From: Endomychus coccineus
Lineage: Eukaryota > Arthropoda > Insecta > Coleoptera > Endomychidae
DNA: 64,000 bases
Direction: 5' to 3'
Assembly: GCA_958510875.1 (NCBI GenBank)
Contig: OY294068.1
Location: 175,243,411-175,307,410 of the forward strand
Below are positions 48,401 through 57,900 of this stretch, one piece after another (positions within the stretch are counted from its first letter, which is position 1; every line of letters starts with the position of its first letter). The notes beneath the pieces were generated by a model that had not been told where the DNA came from, made no database searches, and saw only the letters and a program-made list of their open reading frames with translations. The position numbers and the translations under genes were made by a program.

Positions 48401-50441
48401 TATCGCTACTGGCGGATTAAAATGAGACACCCAGTATAATTACATTGTAAATTCAACAGAATAAACATTAGCAATAAACATATGATCAAAAAACTAACTG
48501 TCTAAAAAATATTGAACCTTGTAGAAGACTTGAATTAATAAGTTTATCGATTATTTTATACATTGATGCTATTCTACAAATCCCTTTATACAATGATTTG
48601 ACAGATGAGCATTGACCAATAGAAGATATCAAGAACTAAAATAACTGAACAACAATGCTAGTTGATTAAGCAAAATGTTCAACAAATCTGGACATCTATA
48701 TTTTTGCACATTTAATTATGTATTGCTCTTCTTGAAATATTTTTTAAAAATGGTGAAGAATTAAATGTACTAGATGGATGATTGATGTGTAAAAAAAGTA
48801 ACTTAACCCTCATTTTTAATCATGTAACAGTATCTCACTAATTTTTCAATTATGAAAATACGAAAGACCAATGAATACTGTTTTTCTTTACCTCACATTG
48901 TTACAAAAGAAACCAAAGTTGCCATTCCTTTTGCCTTTGAGAGAGGGTAACAATTTCATGATTGAATAATACAAAAAATGATCAAAAAGACCATAGAAAC
49001 TAGGATACAAATTTTTTGAAAATATATTTTTCCTCGATTTTTTCAGTATACAAAGACTCAATGTCCTAGATTATTCTGGAATTATAGCCCAATGGTAATA
49101 ACTGTATATAGGAAAAATATATAATGAAAACTTTGCAAAAATCATTTTGAGTTCAATGAACTGAAAACTACTAGAATATAACCTATAAAGAATCAGCTAT
49201 TTGTTTTAAAAACAATATTTCAATATTTAAAACAATTTAGAAATAAAATCTTGCTTACCATCACCTACTTCAGCTGGGCAAGCACCCAGCTGTGGAGATT
49301 TTGCACATAATGTAGTTTCTCCAAGAACAGCAATGAATTCTGGTTGATTAGCTAGGGTTACAAACCATCTGGTGACATTCCCAAGTATCTTCCTGAATTC
49401 AGGATCAATAACATATTTGTATGCATATAATAGATTACAGAAGGTTACAATATCAGCTAGGGAAATACGTTCACCAACCAAATAGGTATGATTTAGAAGA
49501 TGACTATTTAGAATTACAAGAGCTTGTCGTAGGTCATCCTTAGCTTTCTGCAAACCCTGTAACAACATCAATGTTACATTATTTTATTACCTCAAAAGAA
49601 AAGTAAGGTATACCTCAACTTTCAAACATCAATAGCTATTGAGAATAAAACAATGTATAGCCACTAAATATGTGATAGCATACATTTAGCAAGATATTAC
49701 TCCTCAAAAGCAACAAAATTTAAGCAACTTGAACTACTTTCATCTTTCCATATGCCAATCATAAATAATAATCATGACAACTATGAAATAATTAATTTAC
49801 AAATTTTGACAAAATTACACCTCATAATTCTGTACAATACTTACTTCAACGGTATTTGGAGCAGGTTTCAAAATTCCTAAGACAGGGAAAACCCAGGCAC
49901 AGGATGGTGGCAGAATTTCTGATTCTGCAAATCCTATCCACTGTAAAATTTGAGCTTTCTCATAATCATTCTTTCCTTTTAGTTGTTCTTTAGATAGGAA
50001 AAAAGCGATTGCATTACTTTCCTGTAAATATTTCCCATCACTTGACTCAAATGCTGGCACCTGTAACAAATATTTTCTCAGGCCATAACCTAAATGTCAT
50101 AATATTGACATTGTCTCAAATAAATCCTTTGAGTGACATTTTCGTTTGTAGATGTACTTACCTTACCAGAAGGAAATTTTTTTAAGAAATCCTTAGTTTT
50201 GTTTGTTTCTCCTAAGACGAAATCTGCTGCCAATTTGACATTTGATTTTGAGTATTGAGCTGCAATAAGTGCTTTTGCGGCACGGAAATTATCAGGATAA
50301 GTATACAAAGTCTGTAAAACGAAGAGAAAATATATGAATAGGTTTATTACAAATACGTTTGTGATCAATTTTTAATAGAAGATGATTACCAGAAAACTAC
50401 AAACGTATAGATATAATAGAAATACTTACGCCCGCAGCCAT
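39255..50441 (-). CDS. eEF1gamma: Elongation factor 1-gamma (eEF1 complex subunit)
   Basis: Seven exons join in phase: 50441-50430, 50311-50162, 50060-49845, 49556 (or 49547)-49259, 44163-44004, 42600-42306, 39410-39255. The product has 428 residues (425 with the inner acceptor); the family is usually about 430. It holds a GST-like N-terminal domain (MAAG, then [20 protein letters not shown], residues 1-85), a GST-C domain with [15 protein letters not shown] (about 90-210), a Lys/Glu-rich linker (about 220-255), and the conserved eEF1G C-terminal domain (about 265-428) with [12 protein letters not shown] and ending KFNEGKIFK. It anchors the guanine-exchange subunits eEF1B alpha and delta for recycling eEF1A. 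Transcribed away from CLPTM1. Introns 4-6 hold many transposon insertions, none of which touches an exon. Confidence 0.96.
40150..40446 (-). mobile_element. Non-LTR retrotransposon C-terminal fragment
   Basis: On the minus strand [36 protein letters not shown] and QERPLYLTP form the conserved region after the reverse transcriptase of jockey-type elements. It lies in eEF1G intron 6. The plus-strand hydrophobic frame here is only its mirror. Confidence 0.7.
40470..40540 (+). repeat. Half copy of the MITE at 37042-37558
   Basis: CCGGAATATCAAAAATTATC and the next 45 bases match the left arm of the MITE, preceded by TA. The match ends near 40535. Confidence 0.8.
40608..41019 (+). mobile_element. 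Probable LTR with start of an internal region
   Basis: A GC-richer 412-base block begins TGTTATAACACTC and ends AATCGACA. It has a TATA-like GTATAAAAAC near 40687 and an AATAAA at about 40860, as the U3 and R parts of an LTR should. TTTTGGGGCCC follows directly and could be a primer-binding site. An ATG frame at 41073-41297 ([20 protein letters not shown]) could be the start of a gag gene. There is no second LTR copy in the window, so this remains a structural guess. Confidence 0.42.
41400..41507 (-). repeat. Mariner-like terminal sequence
   Basis: GAAACACCCTG followed by TA at about 41497-41509 is the typical outer end of a mariner-like element whose body would extend leftwards. A related, more decayed end is at about 14345-14435. 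No transposase is attached. Confidence 0.5.
41640..41683 (+). ncRNA. Hammerhead ribozyme motif of Penelope type
   Basis: All the core parts are present in order. Stem I 5' strand is CGTCTT (41640-41645), then the conserved core CTGATGA (41646-41652), one extra T, stem II GGTC-GTGA-GACC (41654-41665), GAA, and a two-pair stem III formed by AC and GT around a GTAC loop (41669-41676). The cleavage-site A is at 41677, and stem I 3' strand AAGACG (41678-41683) pairs perfectly with the 5' strand. Short stem III and type I topology are known from Penelope-like retroelement termini. The sequence lies in eEF1G intron 6. Activity is not shown. Confidence 0.72.
42306..42600 (-). CDS. eEF1gamma: eEF1G coding exon 6
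   Basis: First part of the C-terminal eEF1G domain: [57 protein letters not shown]. Acceptor TTTTTTTCAG, donor GTAAGT. Confidence 0.95.
42850..43460. pseudogene. Two inverted pieces of a mariner-like transposase
   Basis: On the minus strand (43200-42850) it reads [29 protein letters not shown] and, with breaks, [19 protein letters not shown]. On the plus strand (43250-43460) it reads [20 protein letters not shown] and [13 protein letters not shown], then a decayed end. The same C-terminal region is thus present twice in opposite directions around 43060-43250, forming a palindrome in eEF1G intron 5. Confidence 0.65.
44004..44163 (-). CDS. eEF1gamma: eEF1G coding exon 5 (charged linker)
   Basis: Lys-rich and then acidic linker with [20 protein letters not shown] and [10 protein letters not shown], typical of insect eEF1G. 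Flanked by introns of 5.1 and 1.4 kb. Confidence 0.93.
44739..45719 (+). mobile_element. hAT element, internally deleted
   Basis: Perfect 16-base inverted ends, TAGAGATGGAACGGAC, are flanked by the 8-base duplications CATGAAAC (44731-44738) and CATGTAAC (45720-45727), one mismatch apart. Near both ends the palindromic motif CCGGACGTCCGG or parts of it recur. Inside is only a transposase fragment with the hAT dimerisation region. The 981 bases are a deletion derivative in eEF1G intron 4. Confidence 0.9.
44930..45475 (+). pseudogene. hAT transposase fragment with dimerisation domain
   Basis: After an acidic segment, the pieces [40 protein letters not shown] and [20 protein letters not shown] form the hAT C-terminal dimerisation domain. 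SVYSERSSS stands where SVPSERLFS is usual. Two frame breaks occur upstream. The RNase H-like catalytic core is missing. Confidence 0.85.
45983..47738. mobile_element. Large foldback element
   Basis: The left arm (45983-46540) and right arm (46885-47738) are inverted copies. The right arm has about 260 extra bases (47380-47640) and the left arm about 30 extra (45998-46030). Both arms start with the same short coding-like stretch, [14 protein letters not shown] or [14 protein letters not shown], ending in a stop. The 340-base centre is not duplicated. No transposase. It lies in eEF1G intron 4. Confidence 0.75.
47748..48434 (+). mobile_element. Deletion derivative of a DUF4817-type mariner
   Basis: Ends CTGGGTGTCCCATTTTAATC and inverse, each next to TA, with inverted arms of about 190 bases. 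The centre keeps the last codons of a transposase: [20 protein letters not shown], then GHNFEQYM and stop. It is inserted next to the right end of the foldback element. Confidence 0.85.
48440..49200. other. eEF1G intron 4, remaining part
   Basis: I see nothing recognisable in it. Confidence 0.45.
49259..49556 (-). CDS. eEF1gamma: eEF1G coding exon 4
   Basis: Carries [20 protein letters not shown] and [17 protein letters not shown] of the GST-C domain. Two in-frame acceptors lie nine bases apart (before 49556 and before 49547); using the inner one removes Gly-Leu-Gln. The choice cannot be settled from sequence. Confidence 0.92.
49845..50060 (-). CDS. eEF1gamma: eEF1G coding exon 3
   Basis: Seventy-two codons, [20 protein letters not shown] to KPAPNTVE. 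It holds the ESNAIA motif of the GST-N domain and the start of GST-C. Confidence 0.95.
50162..50311 (-). CDS. eEF1gamma: eEF1G coding exon 2
   Basis: Fifty codons, TLYTYPDN to KKFPSGK, the first half of the GST-N fold. Acceptor TTTTACAG, donor GTAAGT. Confidence 0.95.
50430..50441 (-). CDS. eEF1gamma: eEF1G coding exon 1
   Basis: Only four codons, ATG GCT GCG GGC, then GTAAGT. The micro-exon is justified because MAAG is the conserved start of the protein and the phase (0) fits exon 2. Confidence 0.88.
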
Positions 50442-51798
50442 CGCTATATTTCTCGTTCAACGGGACGTACTTGAAGAAGGAACCAATCCCAAAGCAAGGA
50501 CGACCATCAAAGTGACATTGATACTTTCGTATGTTCAAGTTGGTAAGGTGCAAGAACTCTACATTGTAGGATGGCTGGGTAAAGTCTTAATTAATTCTGA
50601 AATAAATTAGTTCGAAATCATTAATTTCCTGCAAACTATCGAGGTAACAAAATATTTCATTTTCAATCAGCTTGAAAGAATCGGTGGGCAATATTTGTGA
50701 TGTTTTTGAGTATGATACTAATTAGGTAATATAAAATCAAAATCTCAACAAGTAAACTTATCTTCACTCCAAATTGAGATCATTATATAAGCAGATCGTG
50801 ATTTAGTTTATTTTATCTTCATTTATCCACAATAATTGTATTCTCGAAACACATTCTACCTGGCATCACTAGTGGAGGGCATATTTGGCGTACTAAACTT
50901 CTTCGATGAGCAATTTATTCTCCTATGTAGTAACCAATTCTTTAATGCATTGGTTGATTGGTTGATTATTATTGTTCTCTGATTGAAGTACTAAGTGGTG
51001 GAATTTTTCAATGTTCAGCAATAATAGTATTGTTTGATCAAATAATCGGAAAATAGCAATTCAATGAATAGTCTGACTTTTTATCTATCAGTACCTACAA
51101 CAAAAACTTATCTTGAAAAATGTATGTATTGATTCTATGAGTATAAAATGGGTATGTAAATATAAAAAGATGTAATCAAGACACCATCGACGTATCTGTA
51201 AAGTTAAGTTATGAAACAAGACATCGTTAAGAAGGTAGTAGGATATGTATGTACCACGGTCGTATATTCAGGCTGGGAACTCGAGGCTGTTTCCTATGTG
51301 AGAAGTGAGTCCGCTAAGCGTCATCTGTTGCATAGTACCAAAAGGGTGGCGCATGAGTCGAGGGATGTTCTCTGGCACGTATACGACCCTGTTTGAGCGA
51401 TATGGAGCCTAATCTTGACATCCTGACGACATATTTCGATCCATGCGCTAGCTGGTGGCTGAGCAAGGGACTACGAGTTTGGCGACATGTAAGAGACTCA
51501 TGTCAAACATATAGTTCCCAGACCTGTATATACGACCGTGGTATGTACTATGCTTGTCTTCTTCTATGCTTTTATGTGTATGGTGACGTCATTTCATACT
51601 AACCTAGAGTCTACTTGGAAATGATAAAAGAATGACATTCTGACATCACCCTTTTTCGTACTCTTTGTGTTATACATCTAAATCTCTAAATCTTCTGTGG
51701 GCTTGTTGCTGTCTTTTTAGAAATATTTTGCAATTACGTGTGCAGTGCACGGTGACATGTTCTCAAGTGATATTTAATTAGATATAAATTTGACTAAT
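50442..51798. promoter_or_regulatory. Head-to-head intergenic region of eEF1G and CLPTM1
   Basis: The two start codons are 1.36 kb apart and face away from each other. In front of the eEF1G start, the minus strand has the pyrimidine runs GGTTCCTTCTTCAAG and CGTCCTTGCTTTGG within 80 bases, which could hold a TOP-type transcription start as in other translation-factor genes. A MITE (51254-51541) lies in the CLPTM1-proximal half. No TATA box was identified. Confidence 0.4.
51254..51541. mobile_element. MITE with TA target sites
   Basis: Starts CCACGGTCGTATATTCAGGC and ends with the near-perfect reverse complement (arms about 30 bases: TTCCCAGACCTGTATATACG, CCGTGG), flanked by TA. The interior is 230 GC-richer bases. 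It lies 258 bases upstream of the CLPTM1 start codon. Confidence 0.85.
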
Positions 51799-51900
51799 AT
51801 GAGTGAAACTGAGAATGTGGAGAATAAATCCCAAAACAGCCAAGTGTCAGATGTACAAAGTCACAGTCAGTCTGATCCCACTGCATCAAATGGAACTTTA
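51799..51900 (+). CDS. CLPTM1: CLPTM1 coding exon 1
   Basis: MSETENVENKSQ to SNGTL, 34 codons, donor GTAAGA, phase 0. The ATG is the first in frame. Confidence 0.9.
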
Positions 51901-54900
51901 GTAAGATCAATAAAATTGAGTAAATTTTTCCATGTAAAACAAATTTTTGGCATTTTTAGGAACCTCAACAACAAAATGAACAAGAACCGCCACCGCCGCC
52001 ATCGCCCATGGAACGATTTCTATCAACAGCGAAATCGTTTCTCGTTCGGGGAGTAATTGTTTATTTCATAGCTACAATGTTGCGTAGGCCTTCCTCAACT
52101 CCAACCAATACGACAGATCGCCCTTCTGTTGCAGCCAGTAATTTATTTCCATTCGGAACTAGACTTACTCTACATGTGTATATAGATGAAAGTGAAATTT
52201 TGAAAAATTTTACAACTGACAATTTATTTTGGTATAAAGATGGTCTTGTTTACGGTGATTGGACTTCTGGAAAAAATGAAGATGGTATTTTTATAATAGA
52301 AAAAGATATACCGGTAACACCAAATATTAGAAATAATGGAACAGTGTTCTTGCACGCATATATCACCAAGACTGGCGAAAGTCCAAACCCTCAAGCACCT
52401 AATTTTGCCAAAAATGATTTTTCCTACATGAAGAAGCAGCTAAATAGGTATGGAATATTTTGAGTTATCTGAGTGTACATTTTTTTTAAGGATAATGATT
52501 TTAACAATTACTTTTTCTGCTTTTTGCACTGCATTCCCTAAACTTATCTTTTAGTTTTCTGATATAATTAAGCTTTTCACCCATGATCGTCATGATTAAA
52601 ACCACAGATATGTGCTTTATCAAATGATAAGTAGGTACTAAAAACAATTTTTTAGTGCATAATGGTGTTTATTTCTTACTTATTAGTGTTATAGTGTGTC
52701 CACAGTTGTGAACTATTTCATAGTTTATTAAATAATAGGTTCTTGAATGAAATTGTTTCTATCTCATCTAGCATGCTTTGAAGAATAGGTTGCTCAAAGC
52801 TTACTCTGTATGTCTGTTTTGAAAAAAAATTCTTGCTTGTTACCAAGTGTTCCAGTTTGTTCCTGTTGTCAGTAACAATAGTCGCTTGTTGGGTGATCCC
52901 ATCAAAGGAAAATAGGAAAAACTCAGCAACAACTAGAACAGGAACAAAAGTTTCTTCAGTATAATATATAATTTATTGTGTGATTGAATTTAGTTTCTTT
53001 TGTGTCCACCTTTTGTATTATAGGGTCGATAATCTGAAGTAGGTATTCTAGGTCTGAATTAGACAATCAACATTCTTTATCCCATCAGTTAAAAACTCGT
53101 CGACCTTAAGGAAATTCATAATTTTTAGGCCACCACATTGCTTGTGGTCTTGAAAACTTTACATTTTGTCTTAGTACATATATTTATAAATGTAGCAGCT
53201 ATGAGTAGTTAGATGTCTTCAGTCATTATTGGCTTACGGTTTGTTTATCCATTCTTGGAACTTTCAGCAACAACCAGCAACAAAAGTTCTTCGTTGTTGC
53301 TCTAGTGTAGGTGTAAAAAATGTGGAGACGATTGCGTCATTCTTATTGGTCGTCTGGATTTGACATTTTTCAGATCGCTTTAAATTGGTGAAAATGGGAA
53401 CTTTACCTATTGAGCCAGAGGTTATAAATATATCGAAAACCTGCATAAGTGTCCAAAATTCTGATTTTAAGATTCAATGACGTCATTGATGTGACGACCC
53501 AGTTTATTCATTGCACCCTGAACTTGAAGGAACTAACGGGTTTGTCTGCAGCGCAGTTGGTAGAACCTTCGAGTTGCGTACGACAGGTACCGGGATCGAT
53601 GCCTGGCACATCAAAATTATCTATCTATATTTTGATCATTTAAAAGGATATATTTAATCGAGTGATTGAGATTGTTATGAATTTGTTGTTTTTTTCTTAT
53701 TAGACATTTCATTTTTATATGGGATGATACTTATTCGCCAAAAACCGGTCAAAAGAGAGAAAAATCTGACTCTTGTGGGTCAAATGTAAATGATTGTAGG
53801 AACTGCTAATGAAAGACGTCAAATTGTACTCTATGTTACATTGAAATTTTATCCAAATGGTCTATATAATGTATTTACAACTCTATTTTTCATACTGACA
53901 TCTGCTCTCACGTTGACTCGCAATTATTCCACTATAATATAACCTTGGTTCATACTGACACTTGCTGTCACATGAACTATCAAAATAAACCAAAGAATAA
54001 AGACATAAAATAGATCGTGACGTCACTTGAATCTTAAAATGAGAATTTCGGACTGCAGGTTAAATATAGTTGATCTGGCGAATGATAGCCCATAAATAAG
54101 AGTATGAAGTAAATCAAAACTTTTGAGTCAATTTAGCATCTACATTTATTATTTATTTACGTTAGCTGTTTTTTCTTGTCGAACCAGTGACGTCAGCATT
54201 GGATGCGGTTCAATCTAATTTGAATGCATCCCTAAGAACGGTTCGAAATCCAAAAGCAATAGAAGAGAGGGGAAATGTCAGATCTTTCAATCATTGACAA
54301 TTTTTTGACACATGTTTCACAGAAGAGAAATACTGAACATAAACAATTTTGTTTGTTAATGGGTATGATAACCTCCACTATGAGAGGAACATTCAATATG
54401 AGGCCATCTATCTGAGAGAGTAAATCTCTTACAGTCTGTTTCTGGAAAAAGTCGTAATCCAGATAATTCTCCATCCAATAATTCGCCAAAATTATCAATC
54501 TTTGAATGTTGTAAATTGTGGAAAATAAATAATTTCTGAGAGATACTCTCTTCTGCTAACTGCAACTGATTTATCAGAAGTAATACGTTAATTTGTTGAT
54601 CATCAACCAAATTGGAATAATATCGTGCAAATTCATTTTCAAGTTTATAATAATCGTTAGCGACGATTAATATAAACAATAATTATTATATTGCTGACCA
54701 TTGACGTTTCAAAACGGTTTATTTTCTTGAATATTCACTACGTCATTTTGAATGCGGTTTGAAAACAAGGTCCAATGCGGTTCATAAAAAAAAAGACCCT
54801 AATTTCTTACCGGTTACCATAGAGACCGACGTCAGGTCCGCGTTATTTCTGTCAATATAACCTCGCTCAAGTTCTTAATATTATAATATTTCAATAATTC

Positions 54901-57900
54901 AATAATATGTTAACAACTCTCTTGCACAATGATAATAATAGAGGGCATTACCCATATTTGATCATTGTAAGGGATCATCTATAAAGTCTGGTGGAATTAG
55001 TTGATTCAAAGAATTCTGTAGACTATCTAACGCCGTGAAATATCCATCGTATATTTCAAACTGCAACCATGATGGAAAAGTACTTTTCATGTTATAAAAG
55101 AGTACAATGTAGACAGAAAAATATCCAGCTCACAGGCCATACTCATTGTAAATGTATCAGGTATTCTACTGAATCTATTGAGATGTAACGTTTCATCAGG
55201 ACAAAACTAACTTTGGTAAATTGGTATTACCCATGTGTGAGTTCATGTTATCAAAATTTTTGAAAGAAGTTTTTGAAATCTCACAATTCAAATTTTTTTC
55301 AGATATTTACCACATATTTCGAGGTCTATCAATTACACCTCATTGTCAAGTATTATAAGAAATGGCTGAAAGAAAAATATATTATAATTTTGACAATATA
55401 TAATTGTTTGAAAATTTAATTGTATAAATATTGTATTAATTGAATTGTAATAAATAAGACTCACAATTTTAATTATTTATTACAATTCAATTAATACAAT
55501 ATTTATACAATTAAATTTTCAAACAATTATATATTATCAAAATTATAATATACTTTTCTTTCAGCCATTTCTTATAATACTTGATAATGAGGTGTAATTG
55601 ATAGACCTCGAAACATGTAGTAAATATCTGAAAAAAATTTGGATTGTGAGACTTCAAAAACTTCTTTCAAAAATTTTGATAACTTTGGTAATATCATATA
55701 ATTATTGAAATGCCATATGTACCAGGAATAATAAATATTCTATAGCCTTCATCATAAACTATAAAGCTCTAGGAAATAATATCAGTTATATTTTTTCACA
55801 TTTAAGAGAACAACAATTTATTTTATTACTTAACTATGTACATTTCTAAAGTTGATATGAATGAAAAGAATCAGAACTTTACTTCAAGATACTTCTCACT
55901 ATCGAGTGATACTAGAAGTAAAGAAATAATTCTAATAATTTTTATTTTTTATAACAAAGCAACAATGTAAGATGTCAATCACTTTAACATTTAAAACTCG
56001 AATCATTAACATTAATTATTATTGGCTGAATTTCAAAATAATTAAATATGTTTTTCGCGATCATGTCATTTTCGATAACATCATCAGTATGTCAATACAA
56101 TTGATCCATGTATTCTCGTCATACTGATTCGAAGCTTCTTCCCAGAGTTTAACACAGCTGCATCATTGTAACCAATTTGTCCAATATGATTATTATAATA
56201 TGTTTTCGCTGTAGCCCATATCAACTCAATAGCATTGAATTTGCAATGATGAGGGAGGAAATCTTTAAACTTCATGTCCATGTTGTCGAAACAATTACGT
56301 ATATCTACTTTCGATGTTTTATGACATTTTGCGATCCCAAGTAGTTCAGGTTTGGTCATTTTTTCATCATAACATATTATTATTTCTAAACCAATATCAC
56401 CCTTTTTTAAAGAAGTGCAAGGCTTCGTCTCCAAAACAATACTATGGTACAGTGCATTATCCATAAAAATGATTGAAGGCTCTTCTAAATTTGGTATTAA
56501 TTTCTCTTCTATCCATTTCTTGAATATCACATTCATTTCTCCATGGTAATCAATAGTTTTAGATTTTGATGCAAATAACAAACTGGGTCCTTCCACAAAT
56601 CCACTAGAAGATCCTGCATGTAATACAATGAAGCGTTTCCCATCATAACCTTCAGACTGACGAACACTTGTTAACATTTGAGCCAAGATTTCATTATACC
56701 TTTTGAATACATCCAAGCATCCAAGTTTCATACAAGAAGAAAATTACCTGTCTTGAAGTTTTAGAAATTGTATTTTCAATGTAATTAATCATGAATGAAG
56801 CTCTCATAGAGGCTATATTGGATTTTTCAGTTAAAGCCCTTCGGTTGTCATCTTTTTTGAACTTGAAACCAAGGTTATTCAATAATGACGTTAAATATGT
56901 TCTACCGATATCTACAATTCCCTTCTCTTCCAATTCAGACCTCAATGATTTCACAGTGACATGTTTTTTTCATATTGCGATTTTTGTTCGCTCAACATAT
57001 CATCTGTTTTATATGATGGTCTAGGCTTCTTTATTCAAGGAGATGCGTTTCCTAATAGAGTAAACCGTTCTTCTGGAAATTTCAAGTGCATCGGAAATTC
57101 GTTCGTCAACTGCATTCTAAGAAATTAAAGGACCATTATTCTCCTTTTCTCGTTCAAAATTGTTCAATAGATTCAGAACAATGTGTTGGGCTTGAGAATG
57201 CAAGTGTGTGGTGGTATTTTCAGGAACGAAATAAAAATATGATTCCTAATTCAACATTGAATTCATGTGAAGCCGAACATTATCATTAGTGATTTCGTGG
57301 AAGTGCTTATCACAAATATGGATATAATCCTCAAGTAGTTGTGGAAACAAATTTTTGTTATAATAAAGTTGGAATTAATGGGAAACCGAAAGAACAGGAG
57401 TAAATGTAAATACGAACTGCGAACTGCGAGACTCGCTAGTCAAAATGTTAATTGTTTCAGTTCTAAGAAATTTCCAATTCGATATGAGTTACATCGTCAA
57501 GTAGTTTGGTTTGTGACCTTGTATTTTCACGTGTACCCTAACTTGTTGCAGCTACTGAAGTAGCTATTTGCTTCTGTTAGTTGCATAAAATGGTACGTTA
57601 CTAGTATTATGATATTTCTTTGATGACGTGTGGGCAAACATTCGCCGATTCAACTGTATATACACCACACCACTATGTAAAAAATTAGTTTAGATCGATT
57701 CCGAAATGTTCAAAACTGATATATCCGCGAAAATTCGCCGATCTTGATGACATTTTGCACATTCGACCTTCAAAACAAGAGGAAAGGCACTGTCTATATG
57801 AGTTTTCGAAAAAAACTACCACAACCCCCTCTATCACTCTTTAGCAGATTAGTACCAATTTTGATGAAATTCTTCTTCTTAACACTTAGAGTAAAGTCAC

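Noticed and set aside
54232..54679. A PIF/Harbinger-type transposase
   Set aside because: The Leu/Gln-rich segment at first suggested it, but no catalytic motif or conserved block could be found.
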